Source: Limnobacter parvus (GTDB taxonomy: Bacteria; Pseudomonadota; Gammaproteobacteria; Burkholderiales; Burkholderiaceae_B). Taken from it: 64,000 nt of DNA. Both the position numbers and the translations under genes were made by a program. The DNA lies in contig NZ_JANKHG010000016.1 of the NCBI RefSeq assembly GCF_024623725.1, forward strand, positions 267,030-331,029. The letters are read 5' to 3'. Of this stretch, positions 27,082-36,505 are shown in pieces; position 1 is the first letter of the stretch, and each line of letters starts with the position of its first letter. The notes beneath the pieces were generated by a model that saw nothing but the letters and a program-made list of their open reading frames with translations, searched no databases and was not told where the DNA came from.

Positions 27082-28653
27082 ATGGCACGAAATATTCCCC
27101 TGCTGGATGCATCCTGGCTTTATGTTGAATCAAAAGAAGCGCCCATGCATGTGGGCAGCATGGCGATTTTTGCAGTACCCGAGGGTGAAACTTCTCAGCA
27201 GGCCATTTCCCGAATTGTTCAAATGCTGCGTAATTCACTAGAATTTGCGCCGCCTTTCAATTACAGATTGTCCAGCCCCCGCTTATTGACGCTGATGCCA
27301 AAGTGGATTGAGGCCGACAAAATTGATTTGGACTACCATTTCCGCCACAGTGCCTTGCCCGCACCAGGCGGTGAACGGGAATTGGGCACCTTGATTTCCC
27401 GCTTGCATTCCCACCCACTGGATTTTCGAAAACCGCTGTGGGAAATGCACTTGATTGAAGGCTTGTACGGCAACCGTTTTGCCCTGTACACAAAAATGCA
27501 TCATTCATTGATGGATGGTGTGGGTGGGATGCGGCTGATGGAAAGAATTTTTGGTAAAACCGCCAAGGAAAGCCTGGGCTTACCTGCGCCTTGGTCGGTG
27601 GGCACCATCAGCAAAAAGAAAAAGAGCAGCGAACCACAACATTTTGCAGACCAGGCCCGCGAGGCCTGGGAGGCCGCGAAGCTGAGTGGACAATCTCTTC
27701 CTGCTGCGGGTCGCGCCTTGATGGATTTGATGCGCGAGGCTGTAAAACCCACAGATTCTGCCTTGGCCACGCCATTCTCGGGCCCAAAGTCGATTGTGAA
27801 CAAGCGCGTTGGCGGCGCCCGTCGTTTGGCAACACAAACCTACCCGCTGGAGAGGGTTCGCGCGGTGGCAGAGGCTGCCAAGGTGAGTGTGAATGATATT
27901 TTTCTGGCGATTTGCTCCAGTTCAATTCGCCGCTACCTGCTGGAACGCGATGCATTGCCTTCGGAATCGCTCACCGCTGGTTTGCCAGTGTCGGTTCGCC
28001 CAGCCGACGATCTGGACGGTGGCAATGCAATTAGTTTTATTATCGCCAACCTGTACACCACGGAAAGTGATCCCTTGGTGCGCTTGAACGAAATTCACCG
28101 TTCCACGCAGATGGCCAAAGCCAATTTACAGGCCATGCCCAAAGAGGCCATTAACAACTACACCATTATGTTGATGGCACCGATGATGTTGCAGCTGGTG
28201 TCGGGCTTGGGTGGGTTGACCCGGCCAATTTTCAATACTGTGATTTCCAATGTGCCTGGCCCGTCTCGCGATTTGTATTTCTCGGGTTGCAGGCTAGAGC
28301 AGTTTTATCCCATCTCCCTTATTCCGCACGGTCAGGCCTTAAATATTACTGTGGTCAGTTACTCCGGCCAATTCAATGTGGCGTTTACTGGTGATCACGA
28401 CGCATTGCCTTCCATGCAGCGTTTGTCGGTTTACACCGGTGAGGCTCTGGAAGAGCTTGAAGCGATGCTGGGTGTGAAGTGGGAAAGCAAGCGTGCCGAA
28501 CCTGTTGCGAAAACCAAGCCGATTGTGCAAAGGCCTGCTGCTCAAAAGATGGCCAATGAAAAGCGTCCCGCTGCTGCGAGGAAGCCTGTTGTTCGTAAAC
28601 CGGCTACGGCCAAGGTTGGGGCAGGCAAGCCGGTGAAAACGCCGGAAGACTGA
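27082..28653 (+). CDS. Wax ester synthase/diacylglycerol acyltransferase (WS/DGAT)
   Basis: 523 residues. The catalytic motif HHSLMDG is at 140-146, with ND and PLW motifs around it (RKPLWEMHLIEGL) and SNVPGPSRDLYFSG late in the protein. These enzymes make wax esters or triacylglycerol as storage lipid at the membrane face. The ATG at 27082 is chosen because GGAG lies nine bases upstream; a GTG at 27067 is a weaker choice. The last 50 or so residues are a basic Lys/Ala/Pro-rich tail (RPAAARKPVVRKPATAK), unusual for the family and like a nucleic-acid or granule-surface binding tail. Confidence 0.92.
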   Translation: MARNIPLLDASWLYVESKEAPMHVGSMAIFAVPEGETSQQAISRIVQMLRNSLEFAPPFNYRLSSPRLLTLMPKWIEADKIDLDYHFRHSALPAPGGERELGTLISRLHSHPLDFRKPLWEMHLIEGLYGNRFALYTKMHHSLMDGVGGMRLMERIFGKTAKESLGLPAPWSVGTISKKKKSSEPQHFADQAREAWEAAKLSGQSLPAAGRALMDLMREAVKPTDSALATPFSGPKSIVNKRVGGARRLATQTYPLERVRAVAEAAKVSVNDIFLAICSSSIRRYLLERDALPSESLTAGLPVSVRPADDLDGGNAISFIIANLYTTESDPLVRLNEIHRSTQMAKANLQAMPKEAINNYTIMLMAPMMLQLVSGLGGLTRPIFNTVISNVPGPSRDLYFSGCRLEQFYPISLIPHGQALNITVVSYSGQFNVAFTGDHDALPSMQRLSVYTGEALEELEAMLGVKWESKRAEPVAKTKPIVQRPAAQKMANEKRPAAARKPVVRKPATAKVGAGKPVKTPED

Positions 28654-28901
28654 TTGTGCGGGTTTGTCGCGCAATCAGCGCAAGTGTCCCGTCCATGGCC
28701 TCGTTCATTGCACAATCAGCGCGAGTCCCAATCATTCGCCAGAAAACCTGTAGTTCCCTTTTTATTGAATTCACCATCCTAAGCGCACCCGCTAACAAAG
28801 CGGGCGGGCTGCGCTTTCGGCTTTGCCGAGCGGATGGGAAATTCAACAAACGGGCAGGTCTTCTTGAAGGCGAAGCGACTAGGACATCGCTGCTGATTGC
28901 G
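28650..28901. repeat. Group of CAATCAGCGC repeats in both orientations, MITE-like
   Basis: A CAATCAG-based repeat occurs four times. Direct copies start at about 28672 (CAATCAGCGCAAGTGTCC) and 28714 (CAATCAGCGCGAGTCCC). An inverted copy lies at about 28883-28901 (CTGATTGCG on the plus strand). A shorter inverted copy is at 28650 over the wax ester synthase stop. The copy at 28714 and the inverted copy bracket the foldable element at 28774-28837, as terminal repeats bracket a miniature element. This fills most of a 336-base gap between convergent genes in which I see no open frame. Confidence 0.5.
28774..28837. other. 64-base DNA able to fold into a three-way junction
   Basis: Outer stem CCATCC (28774-28779) / GGATGG (28832-28837). 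Within it, AAGCGCA (28781-28787) pairs with TGCGCTT (28810-28816) and is capped by CCCGCT / AGCGGG (28788-28793 with 28799-28804). Beside it is a short hairpin TCGGC-TTT-GCCGA (28817-28829). All stems are perfect. It could be a small RNA, a REP-like element or a recombination site. I do not recognise a family. Confidence 0.45.
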
Positions 28902-28918
28902 TGTGTACCGGCCAGTGA

Positions 28919-28982
28919 ACCACGCCGGGTTGGAATACCACCCTAACCGGGTTGGCGATCAAACCACGCCAAGTTGGCGACA
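28919..28982. repeat. Three imperfect tandem copies ending in GTTGG
   Basis: ACCACGCCGGGTTGG, then ACCACCCTAACCGGGTTGGCGAT, then ACCACGCCAAGTTGGCGAC, just after the ruvB stop region on the plus strand. The copies have drifted and the unit is 19-25 bases. No function is apparent. Confidence 0.45.
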
Positions 28983-28989
28983 ACATCGG

Positions 28990-30045
28990 CTAGAGCAAAT
29001 CACCTTGCTGAACATTCGCCGCATGTGTGCCCGCCAAACTCGCCGGTGCAGTCAGCCCAAAATGCGCGTAGGTATTCAGTGTGGCAATGCGCCCCCTTGG
29101 AGTGCGTTGAATGTAGCCTTGCTGAATCAAATAGGGCTCAAGCACATCTTCAATCGTGTCTTTCTCTTCACCAATAGCAGCCGCCACGCTTTCAAGCCCC
29201 ACTGGTCCACCACCAAACTTGTGAATGATGGTTTCAAGCAAACGGCGATCCATGGGGTCCAGGCCCACTTTGTCAACATCCAGCATGGTGAGTGCTGCGT
29301 CTGCCACTGCGGCGGTAATCACACCATCGGCTTTCACTTGTGCGTAATCGCGCACGCGGCGCAGCAAGCGGTTGGCAATGCGGGGAGTGCCGCGTGAGCG
29401 GCGTGCTATTTCAAGGCAACCGGAGGCCTCTGCAGGTGTATCCAGCAAATTCGCGGAACGGGCCACAATGCGCGACAGTTCTTCCGGTGTGTAAAACTCC
29501 AGCCGCGACACAATGCCGAAACGATCCCGCAGCGGGTTGGTCAACATGCCTGCGCGGGTGGTAGCACCCACCAAGGTGAAGGGTTGCAAGTCGAGTTTTA
29601 CACTGCGGGCTGCTGGGCCTTCGCCAATCATGATGTCGATTTGATAGTCTTCAAGCGCCGGATACAGAATTTCTTCGACCACAGGCGAAAGGCGGTGAAT
29701 TTCATCGATGAACAACACATCGTTGGCTTCAAGGTTGGTCAACAATGCAGCCAGATCACCGGGCCGTTCCAGTACGGGGCCGGAAGTTTGACGCAGGTTC
29801 ACACCCATTTCGCGGGCCAGAATATGGGCCAGCGTGGTTTTGCCCAGGCCGGGTGGGCCAAATAACAGAACGTGGTCAAGCGCCTCTTTTCGGGCGCGCG
29901 CCGCTGCGATGAATATATCGAGTTGATCGCGTATTTTTTGTTGCCCCACATACTCGTCCAGATGCTTGGGACGCAGGGCGCGCTCGAAGGCTTCTTCGGC
30001 TGGCGTGGTTTTGACAGGGCTGATCAGGCGATCGGGTTCAATCAT
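28990..30045 (-). CDS. ruvB: Holliday junction helicase RuvB
   Basis: Hexameric AAA+ motor that drives branch migration with RuvA. 351 residues. Walker A is [14 protein letters not shown], Walker B is [11 protein letters not shown], sensor 1 is LVGATTRAG, and the winged helix ends with YIQRTPRGR. Starts 15 bases after the ruvA stop, with ruvC just upstream. The order on the strand is ruvC-ruvA-ruvB. Confidence 0.98.
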   Translation of the reverse strand: MIEPDRLISPVKTTPAEEAFERALRPKHLDEYVGQQKIRDQLDIFIAAARARKEALDHVLLFGPPGLGKTTLAHILAREMGVNLRQTSGPVLERPGDLAALLTNLEANDVLFIDEIHRLSPVVEEILYPALEDYQIDIMIGEGPAARSVKLDLQPFTLVGATTRAGMLTNPLRDRFGIVSRLEFYTPEELSRIVARSANLLDTPAEASGCLEIARRSRGTPRIANRLLRRVRDYAQVKADGVITAAVADAALTMLDVDKVGLDPMDRRLLETIIHKFGGGPVGLESVAAAIGEEKDTIEDVLEPYLIQQGYIQRTPRGRIATLNTYAHFGLTAPASLAGTHAANVQQGDLL

Positions 30046-30060
30046 TGTGAGTGTTCTCTA

Positions 30061-30651
30061 TTAGCCTTTTGACAAATTGCGCAAGGCCAGCTTCAGGCCA
30101 TCGGTCACACTGCTGCCTTCAGGCAGGCCTTTGCAGGCCAATGCAGCTTCTTTGTCAGAATAACCCAGTGCGCACAGTGCTTGAACAATTTCGCTTTGAT
30201 TGCCCACCGGCAGTGGCATGCCCTCTGCGATATTGGCGGTGCCGCCAAGCGCCACGATTTGACCTTTCAGTTCCAGCAGCAAGCGCTCGGCAGTTTTTTT
30301 GCCGATGCCCGGAATTTTCACCAAGCGCGCTGTTTCTTGGCTTTGTACAGCCAACAGAAAGTCGTTGGTGGAAATGGAAGACAAAATGGCCAGCGCGGTG
30401 CGTGGCCCGATGCCCGACACTTTAATCAGGGTTTTGAACAGGTTTTTTTCAGCAATGTTTTGAAAGCCGTACAGCGTGTGCGCGTCTTCGCGTACCACAA
30501 GGTGGGTCAGCAAGGTGCAGATGCCATTGATTTCCGGCAGGTTGAACAGGGTGCTCATGGGTACTTGAAGTTCATAGCCCACACCCTGAACATCGACCAG
30601 GATCCACGGTGCATTTTTTTCCAGCAAGGTGCCTTTCAAGCGACCAATCAT
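30061..30651 (-). CDS. ruvA: Holliday junction-binding protein RuvA
   Basis: 196 residues, starting [12 protein letters not shown] with the OB-fold domain, then two helix-hairpin-helix motifs ([16 protein letters not shown] and [16 protein letters not shown]) and the C-terminal RuvB-binding domain. Forms the tetramer that holds the four-way junction. 62 bases after ruvC. Confidence 0.98.
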   Translation of the reverse strand: MIGRLKGTLLEKNAPWILVDVQGVGYELQVPMSTLFNLPEINGICTLLTHLVVREDAHTLYGFQNIAEKNLFKTLIKVSGIGPRTALAILSSISTNDFLLAVQSQETARLVKIPGIGKKTAERLLLELKGQIVALGGTANIAEGMPLPVGNQSEIVQALCALGYSDKEAALACKGLPEGSSVTDGLKLALRNLSKG

Positions 30652-30713
30652 TGCAGTTTCTCCACACTGTTCATAATCACAGTAAACTGAATTCGATTAT
30701 ACGCCAAGCGAAT

Positions 30714-31262
30714 TCATTTCCAGCTGGTGCGGCCCTTTCGGGTGCGGGTTTTGAAAATACTGGTGGGCAGGTCTTTGGCAGCCAGTGCACCCAGCAGTTT
30801 GCTGCTTTGCGCATGGGTTAAGGCGGCGGCCAGGGCATCTGCTGCATCGGCAGAAGGGTGGGCGGGCAGTTTCAGCAAACGCTTTACCATTTCCTGCACC
30901 TGTTCTTTGTTGGCTTTGCCGTGCCCCACGATTGCCTGCTTAATTTGCAACGCAGTGTATTCGGTCACCGCAATGCCGCTGTGGGTCAGCGCCGTAAGCA
31001 CTGCGCCCCGCGCTTGCCCCAGCAGCAGGGTTGATTGCGGGTTCACGTTAACGAATACCTTTTCAACCACGGCCACTTGGGGTTTGTACAATTCAGCCAA
31101 TTCGCACAGCCCGGTAAACAAGGTGTGCAAGCGGTCGGGCAGGGAAGCATCGGAATTCGAACGAATTACACCACTGGCCACATAGATTTGCTGGCTTTCA
31201 ACAATGTCGACAACGCCATAACCGGTGATGCGCAAGCCCGGGTCTATGCCAAGTATGCGCAT
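30714..31262 (-). CDS. ruvC: Holliday junction resolvase RuvC
   Basis: 182 residues starting [19 protein letters not shown], with the acidic catalytic Asp in [27 protein letters not shown] and the late [15 protein letters not shown] supply the other acidic residues. An in-frame GTG one codon upstream is possible. Cuts the junctions moved by RuvAB. 15 bases after purH, which suggests read-through. Confidence 0.97.
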   Translation of the reverse strand: MRILGIDPGLRITGYGVVDIVESQQIYVASGVIRSNSDASLPDRLHTLFTGLCELAELYKPQVAVVEKVFVNVNPQSTLLLGQARGAVLTALTHSGIAVTEYTALQIKQAIVGHGKANKEQVQEMVKRLLKLPAHPSADAADALAAALTHAQSSKLLGALAAKDLPTSIFKTRTRKGRTSWK

Positions 31263-31277
31263 CACAAGCGGTGCGAA

Positions 31278-32870
31278 TTAGTGGCGGAAATGGCGCACAC
31301 CGGTTAGCACCATCACAATATCTCGTTCATCTGCTGCGGAAATTACTTCCTCATCGCGCATGGAACCGCCGGGCTGAATGACGCAGCTTGCTCCAGCATC
31401 CACCACCACATCCAACCCATCGCGGAATGGGAAGAATGCGTCAGACGCCACTGCGCTATCCGCCAAAGTAAGGCCAGCATTTTGTGCCTTGATGGATGCA
31501 ATGCGTGCGGAATCCACACGGCTCATTTGCCCTGCGCCCACGCCCATGGTCATACCGTCCTTGCAGAACACGATTGCGTTGCTTTTCACAAACTTGGCGC
31601 AGCGCCAGGCAAACATCAAATCATTCCACTGTTGTTCGGTGGGCTGGCGTTTGCTGACCACCTTGATTTCGCTTTGCTGCACATTGCGTTCGTCCGGGCT
31701 TTGCACCAGCAAGCCACCACCCACGCGTTTGTAGTCAAACTTGTGCATGCCGGTTTCCACTGGAATTTCAAGCAGGCGAACGTTTTGCTTGGCCGCAAAA
31801 ACTGCACGGGCTGATTCATCAAAGGCAGGCGCAATCACCACTTCAACAAACTGTTTGGCCACGGCTTGCGCGGTGGATTCATCCACGGAACGGTTGAATG
31901 CAATAATGCCGCCGAATGCTGAAGTAGGGTCTGTTTTAAATGCCTTGTGGTAGGCGTTCAGGGGGCCTTCGGCCACAGCCACGCCGCAGGGGTTGGCGTG
32001 TTTGATGATCACACAGGCAGCCGCTTCAAATGTTTTTACACATTCCCAAGCGGCGTCGGAATCGGCAATGTTGTTAAAGCTCAATTCTTTGCCCTGCAAC
32101 TGGCGGTAGTTGGCCAGCAAGCCCACAGGTGCTTTGGCTTCGCGGTAGAAGGCGGCACTTTGATGCGGATTCTCGCCGTAGCGCATGTCTTGCACTTTGT
32201 GAAACTGCATGCTGAGTACTTCAGGGTATTCTGCGCGTGTGGGGGTGTCTTCCAGTACGCCTTCAGTGCCTTGAAGGCTGGTCAGGAATGCAGCAATTGC
32301 GCCATCGTAGCGGGCGGTGTGTGCATAGGCTTTGGCTGCCAGGCCGCTGCGTGTTTTTAATGTGGTTGCACCACTGTTGGCCTTGATTTCATCGATTACT
32401 TTGCCGTAATCGGAAGGGTCAACAATGATGGTCACGCCGGTGTAGTTTTTTGCTGAAGCACGCACCATGGCTGGGCCGCCAATGTCGATGTTTTCGATTG
32501 CATCTTCCAGCTTTACCTTGTCGCCGGCGGTGGCTTTGTCAAAGGGGTACAAGTTCACTGCCACCAAATCGATTGCGCCAATGCCGTGTTCTTTCATCGC
32601 ATCCAAGTGGCTTTGCAAATCGCGACGCGCCAGAATGCCACCATGAATTTTCGGGTGCAGTGTTTTTACACGGCCATCCATAATTTCAGGAAAGCCGGTG
32701 TGGCTGCTGACTTCTTTGACCACGAGGCCTTTTTCGCTCAACAGTTTTGCGGTGCCGCCGGTGGACAGAATTTCCACACCTTGTTCAGCCAATGCTTTGG
32801 CCAGTTCAAGAATGCCGGTTTTGTCGGACACGCTGAGCAGCGCGCGTTTGATGGTTGGATTTGATGTCAT
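31278..32870 (-). CDS. purH: Bifunctional AICAR transformylase/IMP cyclohydrolase
   Basis: Last two steps of purine synthesis: formylation of AICAR and closure to IMP. 530 residues. The MGS-like cyclohydrolase domain comes first ([27 protein letters not shown]), then the transformylase with [16 protein letters not shown] and the C-terminal [33 protein letters not shown] region. 38 bases after fis on the same strand. Confidence 0.98.
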   Translation of the reverse strand: MTSNPTIKRALLSVSDKTGILELAKALAEQGVEILSTGGTAKLLSEKGLVVKEVSSHTGFPEIMDGRVKTLHPKIHGGILARRDLQSHLDAMKEHGIGAIDLVAVNLYPFDKATAGDKVKLEDAIENIDIGGPAMVRASAKNYTGVTIIVDPSDYGKVIDEIKANSGATTLKTRSGLAAKAYAHTARYDGAIAAFLTSLQGTEGVLEDTPTRAEYPEVLSMQFHKVQDMRYGENPHQSAAFYREAKAPVGLLANYRQLQGKELSFNNIADSDAAWECVKTFEAAACVIIKHANPCGVAVAEGPLNAYHKAFKTDPTSAFGGIIAFNRSVDESTAQAVAKQFVEVVIAPAFDESARAVFAAKQNVRLLEIPVETGMHKFDYKRVGGGLLVQSPDERNVQQSEIKVVSKRQPTEQQWNDLMFAWRCAKFVKSNAIVFCKDGMTMGVGAGQMSRVDSARIASIKAQNAGLTLADSAVASDAFFPFRDGLDVVVDAGASCVIQPGGSMRDEEVISAADERDIVMVLTGVRHFRH

Positions 32871-32908
32871 GGCAATTTGGCCGGGCTAAGCCGACTGAAG
32901 AAAGAAAA

Positions 32909-33163
32909 TTAAATGAGGCCGTGCTGCTGCAATTTTTTGCGCAAGGTGTTGCGGTTAATGCCCAGCATTTGGCTTGCGATGGTTTGATTCGAGTTGGCTT
33001 TTTCCATGACCACTTCCAGCATGGGGCGTTCCACGGCAGACAGCACCATGTCGTACACCGACTTGGCACATTCGCCTTCCAGGTCGTCAAAAAACTTGTC
33101 CAGGTTGCTGCGAATGCATTCGGAAATTGTAATAGGGCTTAGGTCGCTGTCATTGGGTTTCAT
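32909..33163 (-). CDS. fis: DNA-binding protein Fis
   Basis: 84 residues from the ATG at 33163. The C-terminal HTH reads NSNQTIASQMLGINRNTLRKKLQQHGLI, typical of Fis and of NtrC C-termini. The ATG overlaps the dusB stop (ATGA), so the start is well fixed; the longer frame lies within dusB. Fis shapes nucleoid structure and rRNA promoter activity. The dusB-fis pairing is the same as in E. coli. Confidence 0.95.
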   Translation of the reverse strand: MKPNDSDLSPITISECIRSNLDKFFDDLEGECAKSVYDMVLSAVERPMLEVVMEKANSNQTIASQMLGINRNTLRKKLQQHGLI

Positions 33164-34209
33164 GCTGCCAATCTTCTTTTTGGTGTTGGTTGGAGTGAAT
33201 CGTTTGCAGCGGTGAAATACACTTGACCGCTTTGTTTCCATGCCAGAAAAAATTCATCAACAATGCGCAATTGTTCGCCTGTGGATTGCGCCAGCATAAG
33301 CTGGTCGACCACGCTGTTGTTTTTTCCGGCTGGGCCGCAAAGATACCATTGCAAATGCTTTCGGGCGGTGAGCAGGCCCGTTTTTTCTCCATAAAATTCA
33401 TGGTGATCACGCAAGTGGTCCATCATGATTTCATGGGCTTCTTCAAGTGTCGGTGCGTTAAGATACGAACCAGTTTTCAGGTAATGCAGTACTTCTCTAA
33501 AAATCCAGGGGTTGCCCTGTGCAGCCCGGCCTATCATCAGACCATCAGCCCCGGTGTAATCCAGAACAAACTTTGCTTTCTCTGGGCTGGTGATGTCGCC
33601 ATTGGCGATTACCGGAATATTCACTGATTGCTTCACGGCTTTGATTGTGTCGTATTCCGCATGGCCGGTGTACCCGCAGGCGCGTGTGCGGCCATGCAAG
33701 GTCAACAGCGAAACGCCGATGGATTCCGCCATTTGTGCAATGTGAATCGCGTTCTTGTGTTCAGGCGACCAGCCGGTGCGGTACTTCAAGGTAAGCGGTA
33801 CGCCGCGTTGGGCGCATTCGGCGTGCACTGCTCTCAAAATGCGTTCAACCAAAGCTTCGTTCTGAAGCAGTGCAGACCCTGCAGCGACGGCACACACTTT
33901 TTTGGCAGGACAGCCCATGTTGATGTCGATAATTTGCGCGCCACGCTCAATGTTGTAAGCGGCTGCGTGCGCCATCATGTCAGGGTCAGCCCCGGCAATT
34001 TGTACAGCGATGGGTTTGGTTTCGCCGTAATGGTTCAGGCGGCGTGTGCTTTTGTCTGTTTTCCACAGGGCAGGGTTGCTCGCAGCCATTTCAGACACAG
34101 CATGCCCCGCGCCCAGTGTTTTACACAACTGGCGAAAGGGGCGATCTGTTACACCGGCCATTGGGGCCAAGAACAGATTATTTGGAAGTGTTAAATGAGC
34201 GATGCGCAC
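33160..34209 (-). CDS. dusB: tRNA-dihydrouridine synthase B
   Basis: FMN enzyme reducing uridines in the tRNA D-loop. About 349 residues. Marks: LAPMAGVTDRPFRQLC at the N-terminus, the active-site Cys in INMGCPAKKVC, and ANGDITSPEKAKFVLDYTGADGLMIGRAAQGNPWIF. The frame has no early ATG. I chose the GTG at 34209 because it gives MRIAHLTLPNN, which lines up with the E. coli start; a TTG three codons upstream is possible. Neither has a strong ribosome site. Coupled to fis. Confidence 0.92.
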   Translation of the reverse strand: MRIAHLTLPNNLFLAPMAGVTDRPFRQLCKTLGAGHAVSEMAASNPALWKTDKSTRRLNHYGETKPIAVQIAGADPDMMAHAAAYNIERGAQIIDINMGCPAKKVCAVAAGSALLQNEALVERILRAVHAECAQRGVPLTLKYRTGWSPEHKNAIHIAQMAESIGVSLLTLHGRTRACGYTGHAEYDTIKAVKQSVNIPVIANGDITSPEKAKFVLDYTGADGLMIGRAAQGNPWIFREVLHYLKTGSYLNAPTLEEAHEIMMDHLRDHHEFYGEKTGLLTARKHLQWYLCGPAGKNNSVVDQLMLAQSTGEQLRIVDEFFLAWKQSGQVYFTAANDSLQPTPKRRLAA

Positions 34210-34395
34210 GTTGCACAAAATTTAAGCAAATTTCGAGCAGCCCATTGTAACGGGCACTGCGATTTTATTCGACCCTAAATCCGGAAAAAAATGGAAATTT
34301 TTTACTTGACTTCTGTTTGTCAAAGTGGGCCGCAAGGCCTTGCCTGCATTGCTGGCAGACTAGGCACAGTGCATGGAAAAGTAATTCGAATCGTG

Positions 34396-34782
34396 CTAAC
34401 GACTTGTCTGGATTAGCTCGATTTTGTAACCATCCGGGTCTTCGACAAATGCAATGACTGTGCTGCCTCCTTTCACGGGGCCTGCTGCACGCGATACCTT
34501 TCCACCTGCTTGTGCAATTCGTTCACACTGGGCATAGGCGTCTTCAACTGCAATTGCAATGTGACCATACGCTGTGCCCAATTCGTAGTGTTCAACCCCG
34601 TGGTTGTAGGTCAGTTCAAGCACTGCGCCATCCTGTTCTGTGCCGTAGCCCACGAAGGCCAGTGAATAACCTTGGTCTGCACGTTCGGTGGTGCGTATGA
34701 CTTTCATGCCCATGACATGCGTATAAAAGTGAATGGAACGTTGCAGGTCGCCGACGCGAAGCATGGTGTGAAGAATTCTCAT
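34396..34782 (-). CDS. gloA: Lactoylglutathione lyase (glyoxalase I)
   Basis: Detoxifies methylglyoxal as its glutathione adduct. 128 residues, starting [20 protein letters not shown] with the first metal His. Others are visible in [19 protein letters not shown] and the C-terminal [14 protein letters not shown]. Single-gene unit. The 186 bases to dusB on the other side contain the small dyad TGCC/GGCA near 34341 and nothing else I can name. Confidence 0.96.
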   Translation of the reverse strand: MRILHTMLRVGDLQRSIHFYTHVMGMKVIRTTERADQGYSLAFVGYGTEQDGAVLELTYNHGVEHYELGTAYGHIAIAVEDAYAQCERIAQAGGKVSRAAGPVKGGSTVIAFVEDPDGYKIELIQTSR

Positions 34783-34832
34783 GAACAGTTAGCCCCCAAT
34801 AGTATTCAACAAGTCAATTATTGTACGGGCGA

Positions 34833-35450
34833 TCAAGTCAGGGTTCCATCGACAGACTGTGTTGAGTTGCTACATCGTATTAATACAATTTCTCGTCCAG
34901 GTTCTGCGGGGGCACGGTGAATCAGTTTTTCCAGCTCAGGCGTCTTCATTCCCATGCCCAGAAAAATAAGAAATTCACCGTCTGGGGCGTATTGAATTTG
35001 CTTTGGCGAAAATTTTCCTTCGATAGGTAGGTAGGCGTTTGGATGATACGGCGAGACCTGGAGATTTTTCTTCCCAACGGGCAGAGATACATATTCAGTG
35101 CCTGCCCCTTTCAGCGTGTAAAGCACAACAATCGTATGAAGGGCGCTGTCTTTGTGCCATTCAGCCGCGTCTTTGCCGCTAGGTTGGCGAAGCTCAAAGT
35201 CTTTTGACTTCAAGTGATAAGGCTTTTTTGTAAGTACACTTAAAAGCCTTTCAAGGTTTTCTGTCATGCCTGACTTAAGCGCAATGTCAGGTATTTTCTT
35301 GGACCTCACTCTGGAAGTACCGATTTCCCAGTCTTCACCATTGTTAGAAATTGAGTTTAGAAATTGTTTGCTCACCTCGCTTGCGGCGATGGTGCAAACC
35401 CCTTTATTGCGAAGTCGCAATGCCAGCTGATGAAGCTGTTTGTTATTCAA
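34833..35450 (-). CDS. DUF1826-like protein, putative Fe(II)/2-oxoglutarate oxygenase fold
   Basis: 205 residues. EWHKDSALHTIVVLYTLKGAGTEYVSLP contributes an HxD pair, and LIHRAPAEPGREIVLIRCS a late His followed by Arg. Spacing and the GTEY motif resemble DUF1826 and iron/2-oxoglutarate oxygenases, but this is by eye only. The best start is a TTG overlapping a stop codon of a short uncertain frame upstream; an in-frame stop lies ten codons before it. The gene is AT-richer than its neighbours and has no functional partner nearby, suggesting transfer. The substrate is unknown. Confidence 0.6.
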   Translation of the reverse strand: MNNKQLHQLALRLRNKGVCTIAASEVSKQFLNSISNNGEDWEIGTSRVRSKKIPDIALKSGMTENLERLLSVLTKKPYHLKSKDFELRQPSGKDAAEWHKDSALHTIVVLYTLKGAGTEYVSLPVGKKNLQVSPYHPNAYLPIEGKFSPKQIQYAPDGEFLIFLGMGMKTPELEKLIHRAPAEPGREIVLIRCSNSTQSVDGTLT

Positions 35451-35739
35451 CTTGAATTCATCAAATGGCGCGGGGGCTTAAAGTTTGCCAGTTTCACATT
35501 CACGGGGAAATAGTGCAGCGGTACTTTTTCCACCACACAATGTGTTTCGAAATAACAAACGAGACAAACTTTGGGTAACACGTCCCAACCCTCTGTGCTC
35601 GGTTTCATTCGCAGGTATGGATGGATTGTGGGTGATGGTTTGGGTTGACGAGATGCTGCGCATACTGACCTTTTTGACCGACCATGGTATGTGATCGAAG
35701 TGGTGGTCAAAGTTCCGAACCTAGCTAACTACAGCGAAT

Positions 35740-36498
35740 TTATAACAATATTGTCGGTACCTCTGCCGGGTTCATTTTCGACAAGGTTTTGTGAGGTTCC
35801 TTGTAGTCAGGCATCAGGCTTTCCACCACAGCCCAGAAGCGCGCGCTGTGGTTCATTTCAACCAGGTGTGCCAATTCATGCGCAATTACATATTCGATCA
35901 GCGGCGTCGGATAATGCACCAAACGCCAGTTCAAACGCACTTCACGCTTGCTGTTGCAGCTACCCCAACGTGAGGCGGGGCTGCTCAAATGAATTGAAAA
36001 ATTGGGCAACAGTTGGGTCAGCGCTTGGCGTTCGACAAGCTTTGCCGCCATGTGGGTAAATACTTCTTTGGCATGCGCTCGGAGTACTTTTTCAATCGCT
36101 TTGATGCGTTGTTCGATATTCTCGCAGGCAGGCAAGGCAATGCTCTTGGTCCATGGGTTTAGCAGCGCTTTGCTGCGGGTCGGCAGTGTTTGCAGTTGGT
36201 ACGCTTCGCCACGTACGGGAATTGGTTTGCCTTCTGCCAGCAAGATTGCAAGCGGCATGGTCTGTTTGCTGCGTGTTTCCCACTGGCTTAGGCGTTGTTG
36301 AATCCATCGCGATTTGGTCTGGATGATGTTGTGAAGTTCTGTAACCGACAAGCGAAGGGGGGCTGAAATTTGCAGGCCGTTGTCGCCAATTAGAAAACCG
36401 ACAGATCTTCGTTTGCTTCTTTTCAAAACATAGCTGCACACCCCCCACGGCAGCTCGATGCTGCGAATCTCATTGGGGGGTTGTGCTGCCGAATTCAT
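35740..36498 (-). CDS. YgjP-type metallopeptidase (DUF45, M48-like)
   Basis: 252 residues. The zinc motif HELAHLVEMNHSARFW (HExxH plus a downstream His) follows the DUF45 strand RWGSCNSKREVRLNWRLVHYP. N-terminal part with RSKRRSVGFLIGDNGLQISAPL is also typical. Cytosolic; cellular role poorly known in the family. 7 bases after plsC on the same strand. The 289 bases beyond its 3' end, up to 35450, have no gene I can support. Confidence 0.88.
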   Translation of the reverse strand: MNSAAQPPNEIRSIELPWGVCSYVLKRSKRRSVGFLIGDNGLQISAPLRLSVTELHNIIQTKSRWIQQRLSQWETRSKQTMPLAILLAEGKPIPVRGEAYQLQTLPTRSKALLNPWTKSIALPACENIEQRIKAIEKVLRAHAKEVFTHMAAKLVERQALTQLLPNFSIHLSSPASRWGSCNSKREVRLNWRLVHYPTPLIEYVIAHELAHLVEMNHSARFWAVVESLMPDYKEPHKTLSKMNPAEVPTILL

Positions 36499-36505
36499 CT
36501 GGTAT

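Noticed and set aside
28774-28837. Integron attC site
   Set aside because: Foldable and contains CTAAC, but lacks the paired RYYYAAC/GTTRRRY core sites, and there is no integrase or cassette array.
35447-35710. 87-codon frame upstream of the DUF1826-like gene, overlapping its TTG start
   Set aside because: Starts with TTG, no ribosome site, no family resemblance and odd composition. It could be a remnant, but I cannot support it as a gene.
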